DNA of 64,000 nt from Acanthaster planci (taxonomy: Eukaryota; Echinodermata; Asteroidea; Valvatida; Acanthasteridae). Below are positions 1-12,206 of this stretch, piece by piece (the first letter of the stretch is position 1; each line of letters starts with the position of its first letter). Location: positions 714,542-778,541 of the forward strand of contig NW_019091385.1 of NCBI RefSeq assembly GCF_001949145.1. Reading direction: 5' to 3'. The notes beneath the pieces are model-generated. The model was not told the origin of the DNA and did not search any database. It saw only the letters and a program-made list of their open reading frames with translations. Made by a program: the position numbers and the translations under genes.

Positions 1-65
1 TATGAGAGTTAGCTGCAGCCGCTGCCATAGTCCCGTCGGTAATTTCAAGTAATCTGACCAAATAC

Positions 66-210
66 TAACTCTTCCACTGCGCTGAGATCAGCCATGATGT
101 ACATAGTCTGTACTGGTGTGTCGATGACGTGAGCGCTTCGTTTATGCTCCTCTGATGGGGCTTCCATGACTGGGTTGATCTTGGGTTGGAACGAACTACC
201 ATCACCGTAA
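66..210 (-). CDS. Candidate later exon of the unidentified divergent gene
   Basis: On the - strand after the acceptor ctttgtctttgtag. The best frame reads YGDGSSFQPKINPVMEAPSE and onward to VIDTPVQTMYIMADLSAVEE, before a possible donor gtattt. It needs phase 2 at entry. Joining to the exon at 1126-1349 therefore requires an intermediate exon, for which 907-955 on the - strand (ending at a perfect donor ATT|gtaagt) is a candidate. The join is unresolved. Confidence 0.45.
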
Positions 211-362
211 CTACAAAGACAAAGCATGGAAATCCTGATCTAACAATTGTACTCCACACATTCTGAAACGTGTGGATGAATCACCAACTCCAGCCCAAGA
301 GTGTTCTCTGAACTACAGGCAACAATGAAATTGCAGGAATTGAAAACGTAAAACCTTCCGTT

Positions 363-725
363 CTACCCCCTTCTTGAATCAACCCCTCCCCCATTCAAAT
401 CCTCCTCTGTTCTGCCCCTCCTGTTCCATTCTTTGCAAGCTCCTGCTTTCCTCAGCTCTGTCCCTCTCCTATTCAACCCTCCCTCACTCCACTCTACCCA
501 ACCTCAGAACAACCCTCCCCCACCCCTATTCAACCATACCCCCATTCCAATCTGCTCCACCCCACGCCTCTCCTATTCAACCCTCCTTCACTCCACTCTG
601 TTCCACCCCTCTTCAGCCCCACCCTCCACCCCTCTCCTGTCCAATCCCTCCCCTTGCTCCATCCCTTCCGGGCTCCATCAGACCCTCACCCATTTCTTCT
701 CTCCGTCTGTTTCCTCCTTCTGACA
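363..725 (+). repeat. Pyrimidine-rich degenerate minisatellite
   Basis: Repeated blocks of the type cctattcaaccctcc and actccactctgccc make the + strand almost pure C/T with scattered A/G. This keeps several frames open and gives spurious Pro/Ser-rich ORFs. It falls in an intron of the candidate divergent gene. Confidence 0.7.
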
Positions 726-906
726 TTCTGCATCTTCTGGGTCAGAAACGACGGCGTTTCCTTGCTTGATGTTGTCACTGCATTTTGCTGAAGTGAAGAC
801 GTACAAAACGTGTTTTACCAAAACTAGGGCCCACAGCCCAACTAAGCAGTACATCAAATGCTCAATAGCATTCTAGCATTCCATCAAAGATGACAAACTA
901 GACTTA

Positions 907-955
907 CAATCTGGGCTTCCAATAATCAGCCTGTTCCATTGCATTTCCAAGAATT
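907..955 (-). CDS. Possible small exon of the unidentified divergent gene
   Basis: On the - strand between the acceptor acttgtttag and the donor ATT|gtaagt (49 nt). In the frame that fits the following exon it reads ILGNAMEQADYWKPR. In that frame it would need a phase-1 donor before it, which the exon at 1126-1349 does not offer. Using an internal acceptor (ggaacag) would cut it to 23 nt and make all phases fit. Confidence 0.3.
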
Positions 956-1125
956 TCTAAACAAGTATCTGATTATTTAATAACCAGAGATCAATAGATG
1001 GCAAAGCCTGATGAGGGCAGGAGAGAATGATGGGTCTGAAATGTTTTGGAAATATTTTGTTTCCCCAAGAAAAAACCCAGAGTGCACAACTGAAAAAAAC
1101 AGGTGGGGAGAACTCATTTTCATAC

Positions 1126-1349
1126 CTCCTCAAGACTGGCAAAGGTATCATGGTCCACATAGGAGAAGATCCTCGTGGTGGGTCTGCCATCTCCATCATT
1201 GTACATGGCAGTAATCTCTCTATGGTACCTCTCCTCAATGGGTCGCTTGCAGTTGTCCCGGTCACGGTAGAGTTCCACCTCCAGTTGGCTGAACAACTTC
1301 TCCTGCCATTTCAGGGTGTAGGTCTCGTCATCTTCTGGCCGGACTTGAG
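1126..1349 (-). CDS. Candidate third exon of the unidentified divergent gene
   Basis: On the - strand, acceptor ttacctgacag and donor GAG|gtatga; 224 nt, phase 1 to 0. The translation looks like genuine folded protein: PEDDETYTLKWQEKLFSQLE, then CKRPIEERY, MYNDGDGRPT and FSYVDHDTFASLEE. Codon choice is natural and there is no low complexity. I cannot name the family. Confidence 0.6.
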
Positions 1350-1572
1350 CTGTCAGGTAAGTCGGTTCAAATACACTGAGACCAAAGTGGCAGTTTGTTC
1401 ACTACTGTCAGACATATATTGAGTGTTCACTTCATCTCTCTAAACAGCGGTACATGTAACAAGCTAAACAAGTTTAGTCATGAAGCAAGCTTGTGGTGAG
1501 CCAAATCGGCTCATCAGTCAGTGTTTTTCTCCAGTGTTCTTGCCATGGAATGACTGATAATATTTCTATGCC

Positions 1573-1690
1573 CCTTGGATGGGACGCCAGTCCATCACAG
1601 GTTGCTCTCCAGCTAATGCTGGTACCCATTTATACTCCTGGGTGGAGAGCAGCAAATGAGGGTAAAGTGGCTTGCCCGTGGATATAACCT
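1573..1690 (+). repeat. Dispersed repeat fragment
   Basis: Contains gatgggacgccagtccatca and tactcctgggtggagagcag, followed by a gggtaaagtggcttgcccg stretch. I recognise this from memory as widespread dispersed repeats in marine invertebrate genomes. I saw no second full copy in this window, so this rests on recollection. Confidence 0.4.
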
Positions 1691-2005
1691 TTGGCCAACA
1701 AGAACCATTGACCCTTGGCTCATCAAACACAAACCTGAACCACATGGCTACACTCCCTACTCATTAAATTTGGCCCTAAATGAACAGGAACAAAACATTT
1801 TTGAGCTTGAATCCAAATATCTAGGTTCTGGCAGCACAGGTACAAAATCAGCAGTTGAGTAAGATGTAGAGACCTTGGAGTAATATTTGCTGAAAAATAA
1901 GCCCTTTCAGTAATTCAGACAACAAAAAAATCTGAAAATGCAAGCTTCAGCAGTAGACAGCAACAGGTGTTGGAGGTAAGTGATTAGATATGACTCTATA
2001 TGTAC

Positions 2006-2127
2006 ATTTCATTGAACGTCGACTTCCCAAAGGCCTCATTTCCATCCCTTCATGACTGGGTCCTGCCTCTTCATTGCTGTAGGCAGTAGGGACAAGACTG
2101 GTTCCGGTCACACGTTTCAAGTGCACT
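2006..2127 (-). CDS. Candidate second exon of the unidentified divergent gene
   Basis: On the - strand, acceptor cactatgtcag and a weak donor (T|gtacat). Joined in phase to the preceding exon it reads KVHLKRVTGTSLVPTAYSNE and then an acidic/Arg tail with EMRPLGSRR. It leaves in phase 1, which fits the next exon. The donor is the weakest part of the call. Confidence 0.4.
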
Positions 2128-3219
2128 CTGACATAGTGATAAGACCAAAAAAAAACCAAACAGTTTTTAAAAAGTACACAAGATATCAAACTAAGTCCTG
2201 AATCTCATAGCTGGTTTCAGAACATTTCATATCAAAAGTAATGATGCTGGTGTACATCATTTTACTCTTACTGGCTGGTATTGTTACTTTCATGTACTTT
2301 AGAAATAAGATTTTACTTAGCCAACATTCCGTTCTGTCGCCATGTTGGTTTTAGCACCCCCACGCAAGTAAGTGAACAAAGCTAGAGGGGAACGAATTGT
2401 CTACAACAATAACAATCACAAGCATCCATTCGCCAAACTTTACACGACGTTCTTGTCATGAAATTTGTTCCACTCTGTTAAATCCTCTGAGCATGTGCAC
2501 ATGAAATGTGAAAAAGGTTTATACACAAGAAATTATAATTACTGAGAATGTATTTTTGATATCTACGTTAGGCTGTTATACCGCCTTAGGCTTATCAAAG
2601 TTGTCTTTAATGGGGCAGCGCAGACATCCATGAGTTTCACAAAAATACGGGTAGCAGCCACACAGCACCGGTGAAAACAACTGCAACGAGCATTCGCGTA
2701 CGTACAGATCAAAGGAAAAGATTGTATAACCCGATCCTCGGACTGGCTGGTGCGCGCATACATTGCCAAGGTCGCTATTTTCACTGGCGCAGCACCTGTC
2801 ATTTTGCAAGAATCCCGGATGTCCGCGCTGCTCCATATGCTTAGTAAGACCCTAATCAAACCTTTTTACGAGTATCATATGTTCTTGTACATGTACTTGT
2901 GTGTTTTGCATTTCTCAAAAAGAATTAAGCCTAAACCTAATTTGGTATTCCTTGATCCTCATATTGAAAACAAAGAAACAAAATTACCGACACAATTCTG
3001 AAGAATGTCAGACCACAGACGTTTTCGAATGCGCACCTTTAATTGAAGAGCTCTAACTGCACAAAACCAACATACAAAGTTTATTGACCCCAGTTTAACC
3101 TTGCGCTCGTTAACGGACCCAACACTTTTAAGTTTTAGCGGGCCGCAAGAATTCACCACATCACACCATGCTTCAGAAATTGATACCAGTATATGACCCA
3201 CTTTGTTCTCGGTCCTTAC

Positions 3220-3308
3220 TTGATTTTAAAATTCTTGATAGGATCCCTAGATCGGTAGTAGGCTGTTCCAAGATCACTCCCACCACCTCCACCACTGTCT
3301 TCCGCCAT
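3220..3308 (-). CDS. Candidate first coding exon of an unidentified divergent gene
   Basis: Reads on the - strand from aaaATGGCGGAAG: MAEDSGGGGGSDLG then YYRSRDPIKNFKI, ending at a good donor AA|gtaagg (89 nt, phase 2). The Kozak context is good and the Gly-rich acidic N-terminus looks like a real start. It joins in phase with the exon at 2006-2127. I do not recognise the protein. Confidence 0.45.
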
Positions 3309-3760
3309 TTTCCCAAGCTGGAATCAGGTTGCCTAGATATTTGGGCGCAGGTATTATTTACCATCACTTAACAAAAATAATTCAGCCATTTTCAGTAAAA
3401 TGAGTCTTATGAATTTAATACTTCCATTTTGATTGTAAATAGACAAAAAATGAAACAACATTTCTGTATTTTAAGCTGATGATTGTCTCTCGTTTTGTAA
3501 GATTTTGTCAAAATTTTCACCTTCGGTATTACGCATCCCCACTACAAAGTAACATGGTCTAATTTATTGCACAGTCTGGTATCTGTACTGTTATGCCATA
3601 TCTCCATTGAAAACGTTCTGCTGATGACATTGGGCTCCAGACTTAAGGTTAAGGTCGCTGCCCTACTTTACGACGTCACTTAAGATGGCGCTCTATCTGG
3701 GCATTCATGGCTAACAGACAACCGCCAGAAAGGTCAGATATTTCCCCCTTTTCTACAGCG
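3309..3760. promoter_or_regulatory. Candidate bidirectional promoter
   Basis: The interval lies between the candidate - strand start codon (3308) and a + strand segment with GACGTCA (3672-3678, CRE-like) and AAGATGGCG (3683-3690, YY1-like). A possible donor AAG|gtcaga follows at about 3732. The + side could hold a 5' UTR exon of NCOR, whose first coding exon clearly needs an upstream partner. There is no transcript evidence. Confidence 0.35.
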
Positions 3761-4012
3761 ATATCATCATAGATATTCCTTTTTTTAATTATATGATAAT
3801 CAAGGAGTTTTCTTTATGTAGTGCTTGTATTTTGGAATTTTACGGGAACTGATAGGGGATGTTAAAGAAAGGACATGATACTTTGCTAGACTAGAGAGAC
3901 GAATCCAATTGTTATTAGCTTGACTCATCATTCTTCTGTTCATGAATAGGGATCATGGATATGACTAGGATGGGCAGTTATGAATTTACTGGGGAAAGAG
4001 TTCAATACATGG

Positions 4013-5213
4013 ACGCCACTTGACACCCTGTGCACGAACCTTATGAGACTGGTCTGAAAAATTCTAATTGTTTTCTCAGTAGGCCCTAAACAACTTATTT
4101 TCCCTCCTGAACTTAGCCCCACTAGTGTGGCATGGACTATCACTCCTGATCTATCCTTAGCCACACATCTGTATTGGCAATTTCGTGTCGGCGTATTGAA
4201 CATTCCGGCGCACCCACTTATCATCGTGGGCACAATTTTTTTTGCACACGAACATGATTCTTGACCTTTCCGCGAATTCCGCTTTCTAAAAACCATTTAT
4301 TGAATGATTTTACTTATGTTATTGAGGTATTTTCCAGTCTTTTTGCCTTTATCCGTTCAATCTAACGGGCTCGCTCTCTCAGTCGCCATCTTTAAAATAA
4401 GGTCATTGAGCATTATGTCACTTGACCCCTCATCTTCTCGACGGCTGTTCCATGTCAAGATACCTAAACTGCTGCCAAAGTTTTGGAGGAGCGCATTGGT
4501 ACATGTACATGTAGTATCTTACCGCTCAGTCCATGTATTACATATGTCTTGACATGGAACAGCCGTCGAGACGATGAGGGGTCAAGTGATGCCGGAATGT
4601 CCAATACCCCAACACGAAATTGCGTATACGGATGTGTGGCTAAGGATAGATCAGGAGTGATCCGTGCCACACTAGTGGGGCTATCCTGAACTGAACTTTT
4701 CTGGACATTTTTTTGATTTTTGATGCCATGGTGACTATATTATTTTTAAATTTAAGTCACTGCAGGGAAGAATTACTGGCGTCCTTATGTGGAACTCTTC
4801 CCCTTATTGGTGTTGGATCAGCCGATAAGCACGATCTGCCGATCGCTCTGCGTAATTGGTTGATCCTAAATGAAATCTCCAACTTCCCTCTTTGGAAACA
4901 ACAATCTTTCACATGTGTGAATTTGAAAGAAAAGACAACCAATTGGCATGATTGGCAGATGGTGGAATTATCAACAGAAAAATCACAAATATGCAGTTAT
5001 AAGATCGACTGATTGCACAAAGATTGGGTGATTGCACATATCGACCAATTGTGCCCAGTTTGATTTAGCCATAGGCCTATTGTCCACGTTTGTTGTGTGG
5101 TTCACATTAACAGATATATGCCACTTGACACCCCGTGCACAAACACCGTGAGGCTGGTCTGAAAAGTTTTGCTTTCTACATGAATACCTTAATAATTTCC
5201 CTGCTGAATTTGA
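4013..5213 (+). repeat. Direct repeat pair flanking the nested foldback
   Basis: About 4013-4110 and 5103-5213 share gccacttgacaccc, gtgcac, gaggctggtctgaaaa-like and ccctcctgaa/ccctgctgaa stretches in the same orientation. This could be the duplicated ends of a larger element of roughly 1.2 kb that contains the foldback. Confidence 0.5.
4104..4690. repeat. Nested foldback element
   Basis: The outer arms, about 4104-4210 and 4591-4690, are inverted copies of each other (both contain ctgatctatccttagccaca or its complement). Inside, 4417-4462 and 4543-4590 form a second near-perfect inverted pair built on cctcatcttctcgacggctg. The two palindromes are nested, as if one foldback had inserted in another. 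Confidence 0.75.
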
Positions 5214-5322
5214 CTTTTTAGATTATGTTATTACTTTTCCATTGCAAGTAGATAACTGTAGGAAAAAATGTGGCAGCTGCACATGGAATTCTTTCCAGTT
5301 CGCTAACCAAGTAATATAGTTA

Positions 5323-5582
5323 AATGAGAGTACTATTCGGCCAGTAAAAAATTTGAATGGAAATCGTTTTTTTGTCTACACTTCTTAGCAATGAAAGGAT
5401 TACGAAGAACATAAAACTATGGTGACATTCTCTCTTCAATTTGTGTTCCATAAAATGAAATTACTCTTCGGAAAATTAAAAAATTTGTATGGAAATGGTT
5501 TTTTTTGTCTACAATTCATAGCAATGAAAGGATTACGAAGAGCATAAAACTGCCGTGGCATTCTCTCTTCAATTTGTGTTAC
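5323..5582 (+). repeat. Tandem duplication of about 130 bp
   Basis: Two adjacent copies (5323-5450 and 5454-5582) share tagcaatgaaaggattacga and gacattctctcttcaatttg with few differences. Confidence 0.75.
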
Positions 5583-5672
5583 AGTCACAGGACACGAAAA
5601 ACTTCAGTAGCCTGAGGCCTGATGCGCATGACAGCAGCAAATGATGTGAACACAAATTTCCCAATACAGGTG

Positions 5673-5817
5673 ATTCGTAATAGTGCACCTCCAAGAGTTT
5701 GCAATGCATTGGTGAATCAGAACGTGCATTTCAGCTGCGCATTGGGTCGGTAGAGTTTGCACGTTGTGATTGGCCTACGCGTTGCAAACTCTTAGAGGAG
5801 CACTTTTGTGAATCACC
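5673..5817. mobile_element. Small foldback (MITE-like) element
   Basis: The left end, gtgattcgtaatagtgcacc then aagagtttgcaa, is mirrored by ttgcaaactcttagaggagc then cttttgtgaatcac at the right end. The arms are about 40 bp around a short core. Confidence 0.55.
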
Positions 5818-7202
5818 CCTATTTCACAAGCACAACCATATTTTTTACTTGACCCCTTTCCATTCAGTGTTTGAATAATGCAAGTATTCTCGCCGGAGGT
5901 TTCTCCTGGAAGATAACGATGATGATTAGTTACTTAAGTTGTTAGTAACAGCTGGTTAAATTTTCCTCCCACTGGAAAATCCTGCCCTTATCCTGGACCC
6001 ATTAATGAGGTGAACAGGAAAGTCCTTTGACATTGGCGGATTTTAGCTTCCTGCCTCAAACTCTCAAATATACAATTCTACAGCAATTGGAGTCTGGATG
6101 TGGCTCGCTCCATGATCAGCTCTAACTAAAACATCACTTAAGTTTAGGTCAGAGGTTAGATTGTTCAAATATACTCCCCACAGTGTAGCTGTTTTTTTTT
6201 AATGTACATGGACATGTAGCAGAAATTCTGGGACATACTAAATTCACACACTTGCTCTGAAAAGCTGAATGGTTCAGAAGACCCGTAATTTGAAAACAAG
6301 ACTGGCTAGAAAATTTGAGACTGTACCAGCATCTGAAATTTGGAAGTCACACAGTTTTCATCTTGAAAATGTGCATATATCGCATTGCAGTTGTCGTTCT
6401 TCTTTCAGGCTCTTGAATATTTTGTTATCTTTTGTTTGGGTCAATGTTCATTACAGTTGCTGGCAAAAGCCTGTACCTTTAACCTCGTTCCACTACATTT
6501 GTCATTTACCCACACTTTAATACACATGTGCCCTTACCAGTTACAATATATTTTTGAAGTTATTGGTTTACTCTTTAGCACAGTTCTTTGAACAACTGTG
6601 GATACATAAAAATAATACCAAACTGATAATAAATATTTGGCGCAATATGGGGCAAATGGCCAATGTATCATACATGTAAATGTAACGTTTATGGGCTTAA
6701 CCCTAACCCCTTAGCGTGTATGTAAAATCGTATCGAAATTGGAGGATTTGGGACTGTCAGGGTTAATGCATGTGCAGATATGCAGTTGATGTGCATCATT
6801 CAATCAACCTTGTTTCTGCTTGTACATGTATCTACGTGTAAATGTATATGTGTGAACAGAACAAAATATACAGAGTAAATGTAGGCGTGCTGCTTATGAC
6901 GGCCTGTGACAACTACATGTACACAACTAGTAGTACAAGCAGTGTTGTACATGTATGTACCTGTGCATTCTTTTCCTGCTTTAATAGGATTGCCATTTTT
7001 TTCTGCTTACATTTCCTAAGGTTTCTTTCATTTTCTGTGTTTTGTTGCCGTAGTCATTATCCATGTACATGTACTTTGAGGGGTCTGCAAGGAGGGAACT
7101 TTTTCCTTTATACATGTACTTCCTTCAGGGTCAAATGTCATGTCGGTCTATAGTATGCATGCATTATAATTCACTGGTGCATGTACATGTACATACATGT
7201 AA

Positions 7203-7566
7203 GTATATCCAGTGTTCATGTAGGTATATCCTGTGTTCATGTATGTATATCCAGTGTTCATGTACGTATATCCAGTGTTCATGTATGTATGTATCCAGTG
7301 TTCATGTATGTATATCCAGTGTTCATGTATGTATGTATCCAGTGTTCATGTATGTATATCCAGTGTTCATGTATGTATATCCAGTGTTCATGTATGTATA
7401 TCCAGTGTTCATGTATGTATATCCAGTGTTCATGTACGTATATCCAGTGTTCATGTATGTATATCCAGTGTTCATGTATGTATATCCAGTGTTCATGTAT
7501 GTATATCCAGTGTTCATGTATGTATATCCAGTGCTCATGTACGTATATCCAGTGTTCATGTATGTA
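7203..7566. repeat. 21-bp tandem satellite, 17 copies
   Basis: The unit is tatccagtgttcatgtatgt plus a, repeated 17 times with a few single-base variants (ctgtg, gctca, gtacg). Two variants are 23 bp long. Because 21 is a multiple of three, several frames stay open and give false periodic proteins. It is embedded in a region rich in acatgtac. Confidence 0.95.
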
Positions 7567-10500
7567 CGTTGTAGGTACAGTCTACTTGTATGTACACTTT
7601 ACATGTATGCCTGTTAACCAGTGGCATTCAAAGTAATATTCCCAGTCTATAATGTCATATACATGTGTGCTGGTACTGGTTTATTCTTGATCTTTTCCCA
7701 TTTGTTGTGCCATTTGATTTGCCAATTAATTTTACAGTAGGAGGTCTGTGATATTTTTTAACTTGATTTTCCTGGGAGATATGCGTACAATATGGTTTTG
7801 GATTGAGGTACATGTACGCATACAGACTACAGGTGCACGTAAACACATTTTCCTGCTTGTCATGGCATTGAACTGTACATGTACGGTACATGCATACGTT
7901 GCACAATTTATGGATAGACGTGTACCTGCACATGAATGAAGAAATCAGTCTGGTATGTACATTTAGTATACAGCTTGGCTGTCTTGAACATAGAGGGCAG
8001 TATACAGTTAGCATTGGAGACTTGCATATTTCCCTTCCAAGATCTGTTCTCCAACTGTTCACTTCCAGCTCCTGTACCTGGGTATGTTTACTTTCCATTA
8101 CTTTAAAAAAAGAAGAGATTAAGACAATGTACAGGAAAAGTCATATTGTTTTCATGTTTTACATCATCGTTACCGTTTCTTTGAAATGGATGGACTTACA
8201 TGTGTAAGATAGCCTAAACCTTCTGGCTGGTACATGTACATCTTTACATGTGCGTACTTCGCAAAATCAGTTTTTTAGGACAAGTTTCCTGGTTGGATTC
8301 CGTGACATACGGACTGTAGTGTGGGGATGTTTAAGGCTCTGTTTGCTTTCACTGTGAATTACTTACTATTTACACTTATGCATTCAAATGAAGTGCTTCA
8401 GTTCTTTTCCTCAAAACAAACTGTTTCAATATTAAGGCTGAAAAGTAATTTGTGTCACATCCAAGTTGCACCTTTTAGCTTCGACAAGACCCAACAAAAA
8501 ACAGTTAATCTATCTGACATGTGTGTCTTGAGCCACTTTGTCAAGGACAAAGAAATTGTATTGCAGCATATGAGAAGTCATAGGCCGTATACTAGTATTT
8601 GTCTGATTCCCCCCCCCCATCCGAAAGTGATATGTAGTCATTTCCCAGGCAGATTCATTTCTCATCTTCTCACCGGGGATCATGTTACTGGCGAGTTTAA
8701 GTTTAATAAACAAATGACATTTTATCTGGATGGGCTGTTTTTTAGGTCGTTGGGGATAGTTACTGTAGATTTGCAGGGTTTATTATCAGCTCCCCTATTG
8801 AGTGAAGTTAAACTTCCTCTAATACAACAATCAATTTGCCATTTGATACCTGGGCAAACAGCCACATAATGGGGCAGGAGTCCTTGCAGGTGAGAGTTTC
8901 AAAGAATAGTGGGAATCATTCGATCTGCTGTGCTTGTGTGGGAGGCTACTGCCCTGTGGCGTAGAGATGAAAAAATACATGGCCTCCTCATTTAGATGAC
9001 TCCAAAGTTCATTGGGGGGGTATATTCAGCAATGGCATTTTATCTGAATGCTGATAACCCACTTAAAAGTCAAATGAAAGAGCATTTATTTGATGAGTAC
9101 TACATTTTTTTCTCTATAATTTTTTTTCCCAGGATATGTGGTAATCTAACCCAACAATTTGGTTTGATGTAGAATTTTTTTCACAGTTAAAGTGCTGTTA
9201 GTTTTCCTTACAGATGCTATTGTCAGTTTGTGGTTGTATGGTCTCATCCACCAGTTTCCTTAAAAAAATCACCTTCTTGTGTTTTTAGAGGTACAGCCCA
9301 TCATTTGTCAGTTACCTTACCTGTATGCATTATGTTCCTTTGAGACGATGAAATCGATCAAAATCTAGAGAAGGGCGCCAAAGAAAAACAACCTGACGAA
9401 GTTTCACCTCAGTGAAAACTGTAATTTCCAAGAAAAACAATCATCTAGGATTTTGATTTCCGGTTAAAAATTTGTTGAGTCGTGTTTTGAATTACGCCTA
9501 ATTTCATCCTCGTGGGCACCTTCTCACATGCTGTCGAATGCAGCTACACAATATTACGCGCTGAACTGGTGAATTATAGTAACCACGTGCGCTTGTGTGT
9601 CGCGTCAAGGCTTGTGTTGCTTCAAGTAATGATTTTTCACTTGCGGTTTTCTTCAAAATGACAGCTTGCCAGAAAGAATAATTTCATGTGGAGTTTAGTC
9701 CCGTCACCATTTTTAAACCAAGTATATGTACATTGTATGCTTTTTGTCTGTTGCTTTTTGGATTTTTACAAATGATGGACTTAGCTTTAATACCCTGTAC
9801 CCATATCTCTCTCTGTTTGCTAATTGCTGTCTATTTTGAATTGGCACAAATCCCCCTCGACTGCTCCCACCTACTCAAAATCATGACTGAGTGCCTTTTT
9901 GTCCCTGGGTATTTGATTGGCAGGCATTGGAGAAAGTCCAAACCAAAGCCCTCTGGGGAAATAACAATCATGGGTACCCCCACCGGTGGGGGCAGTGCCC
10001 CAAGCGTCCGACATCAATCAGACCTGTTTTGACTGTAGAAATATGCCGAGTGTCTGATCTTCTGAACTCAGCCCGTGATCATGGTGACTGCCTCCTTTGA
10101 CAGGGAAAAAAATTCCTACTTTGTGTACATGATATGTATCTGCAAAAAAAATGGAATGTTAAATACAGATACCATACATGTACATTGTTCCAGGATATTC
10201 AATAACACTGGCTTCATTGCAAGCAGAGCTACATGCACTGTACCGTACATGTATGCTGTGCAGGAGATAGTTTGTAATTTAATGTAAATTTACACCTGCA
10301 AAGCAAGAGTTAACATGCAAAATTGGCTGGAATTAGTTTTGCCATGCAATTTAGATTTTTGGCTATGAATATCCTAAAATATAATGTGATGATATTGTCT
10401 CCAGATTGGTACATTTTTCTTGAAACACCAGTACGTACAATAGTTACATGTATTGTTGAATGCCTCATTTTGAAATACACATAATTCTATGTTTTTTCAT

Positions 10501-12206
10501 ACTTCAAAATTAAGAACAAATTAAGCTAAATTTATTCAGGATTTATTAATACAGAGGAGTGTTAGCAGCAGTACATGTACAAAATGTAGATGATCGCATA
10601 TTAGGGAGTTTTTTTTTTCATTTGAAGTATATTTTTGTTGATTTCTGCTGTGGAGAACTTTTATAAAAGATCAGTGATTTTTCACATTTCAGTTTCCTTA
10701 TGAAACTTGAAACAGTCTCTCTTTTTTCTGAGTAGTACTCCAGATGAGAATTCAGGGAAACAATGGAGAGGTCCCTGGGCCTGGAGTCAAAATGAAATTG
10801 AAATCTGACTCTTATTATGACAACACAGCCTGACTATATCCTCACAAAATGTCTCAGGGAACTGGCAAAGGGATTATAGGTCATGCGGGGGTCAGCCTGC
10901 TCTTATTCAACAGATCCTGACATGCTGGTCTCTGATACTCAGAAATGCCTGTGTGGTGATTGGTACAGACTTCTAGGTAGCTCCCATACTAAAGGGGAAT
11001 GTTCAGTATCAGTGAGAACAACATACATGGACTGTATGGCCGTACATGCTTGGAATAGTGTGGACTTCCTCTCCTATCATACAAGGGATACTATACATTG
11101 TACATGATACATGTGTATGTACATTGAAAGGCTGTGTGACATCATGGCACAGACAGTAGCGGTGGGTGCACATCGGTGAGGAGCTTTGACAGACATGTTA
11201 AACGGGCGACAGGCTGGCATTTCAACCTGCAGTGGCCATGGAATGATACAGTCCATGCACGTGGAAGCTCAAAATGTTCATTAGATGGTGGAGTGCATGT
11301 ACATGTACAGTGGGTAGCCTACGGGGGTGTGACAGGCTGTGTACCCGGCAGCAACGTTAGCTCTTCAAGCGCACTCCTCCCCTCCAGTTGACTCTCTCTG
11401 TCTGCCGGCGTTTTTCTTGGAGGAACGGGAAATGATTACCGGCAGCTGAATGTATCGGAGACACTTGGCCATGAGGTACATGTCCTCGTATTCAAGACAT
11501 CGTTGGGAGTGGGTACCCCTGCAGATTTATTAATCAGACAACACTCAGGGTTACTTGTGCAAGAAACATGGTTAATCTGTACATTGGCAGGTTTTTGTGA
11601 TTGAATTATCATGCATGCACCTGTGGTGGAGTGGAAATTTTGTTACCCTCCAAGTCTAGGTGTATGTTAGGTGAATTTCTTTACGTGTACTGTTCATGCA
11701 TGAACTTCCAGGTTGCATGCGCAACGTGTACTTGGTAACTTAATTGCCGTTAACAGGAAAGAAGTGGAAAAATTTCAGAGCTTAGGTTTAATGAAACAAA
11801 GTAATTTAAGTGGATTTGATTTTTCTCATCTAGGTGGCTTACTACGGCTGTAATTTAGAAGTCAAAGAAGGCAAATATGCAAAAATATACTTCTAATTTG
11901 CAAAACCCTCAAAGTCGATGTAAAGTACATAATGACATTCAGATCTGTCTAAGTAGGGGACATGTACAGTAGGTTACTGGCACATGGAAATCCTGGTTCT
12001 CATACAGACAGTACATACATGGACATGTATTTACAGGAACATAAACATGTATATTACTTGTACCGTATTTAATGAAAGGGCCTTTGTCCGTCAGTATGTC
12101 AGTCAACAGGTTTACACCAGACAGGAAATGTGCAGAAACTTAGTTTGTGAGAACTGGTGGCAGTGACTTAATGGTACATGTTACACACTTATAATGTACA
12201 CGTGTA

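Noticed and set aside
374-769. Pro/Ser-rich open frames
   Set aside because: They come from the pyrimidine-rich minisatellite and show no conserved features.
1126-1349. Naming the divergent gene after vertebrate NCOR neighbours
   Set aside because: The translation does not resemble any neighbour I can recall, so no symbol is given.
7203-7566. CRISPR-like or protein-coding periodic array
   Set aside because: There are no spacers; units are contiguous 21-mers with indel variants. It is a satellite in an animal genome.
8321-8869. 182-codon open frame on the + strand
   Set aside because: No domain resemblance, a homopolymer C-run inside, and no flanking splice or promoter logic; probably chance.
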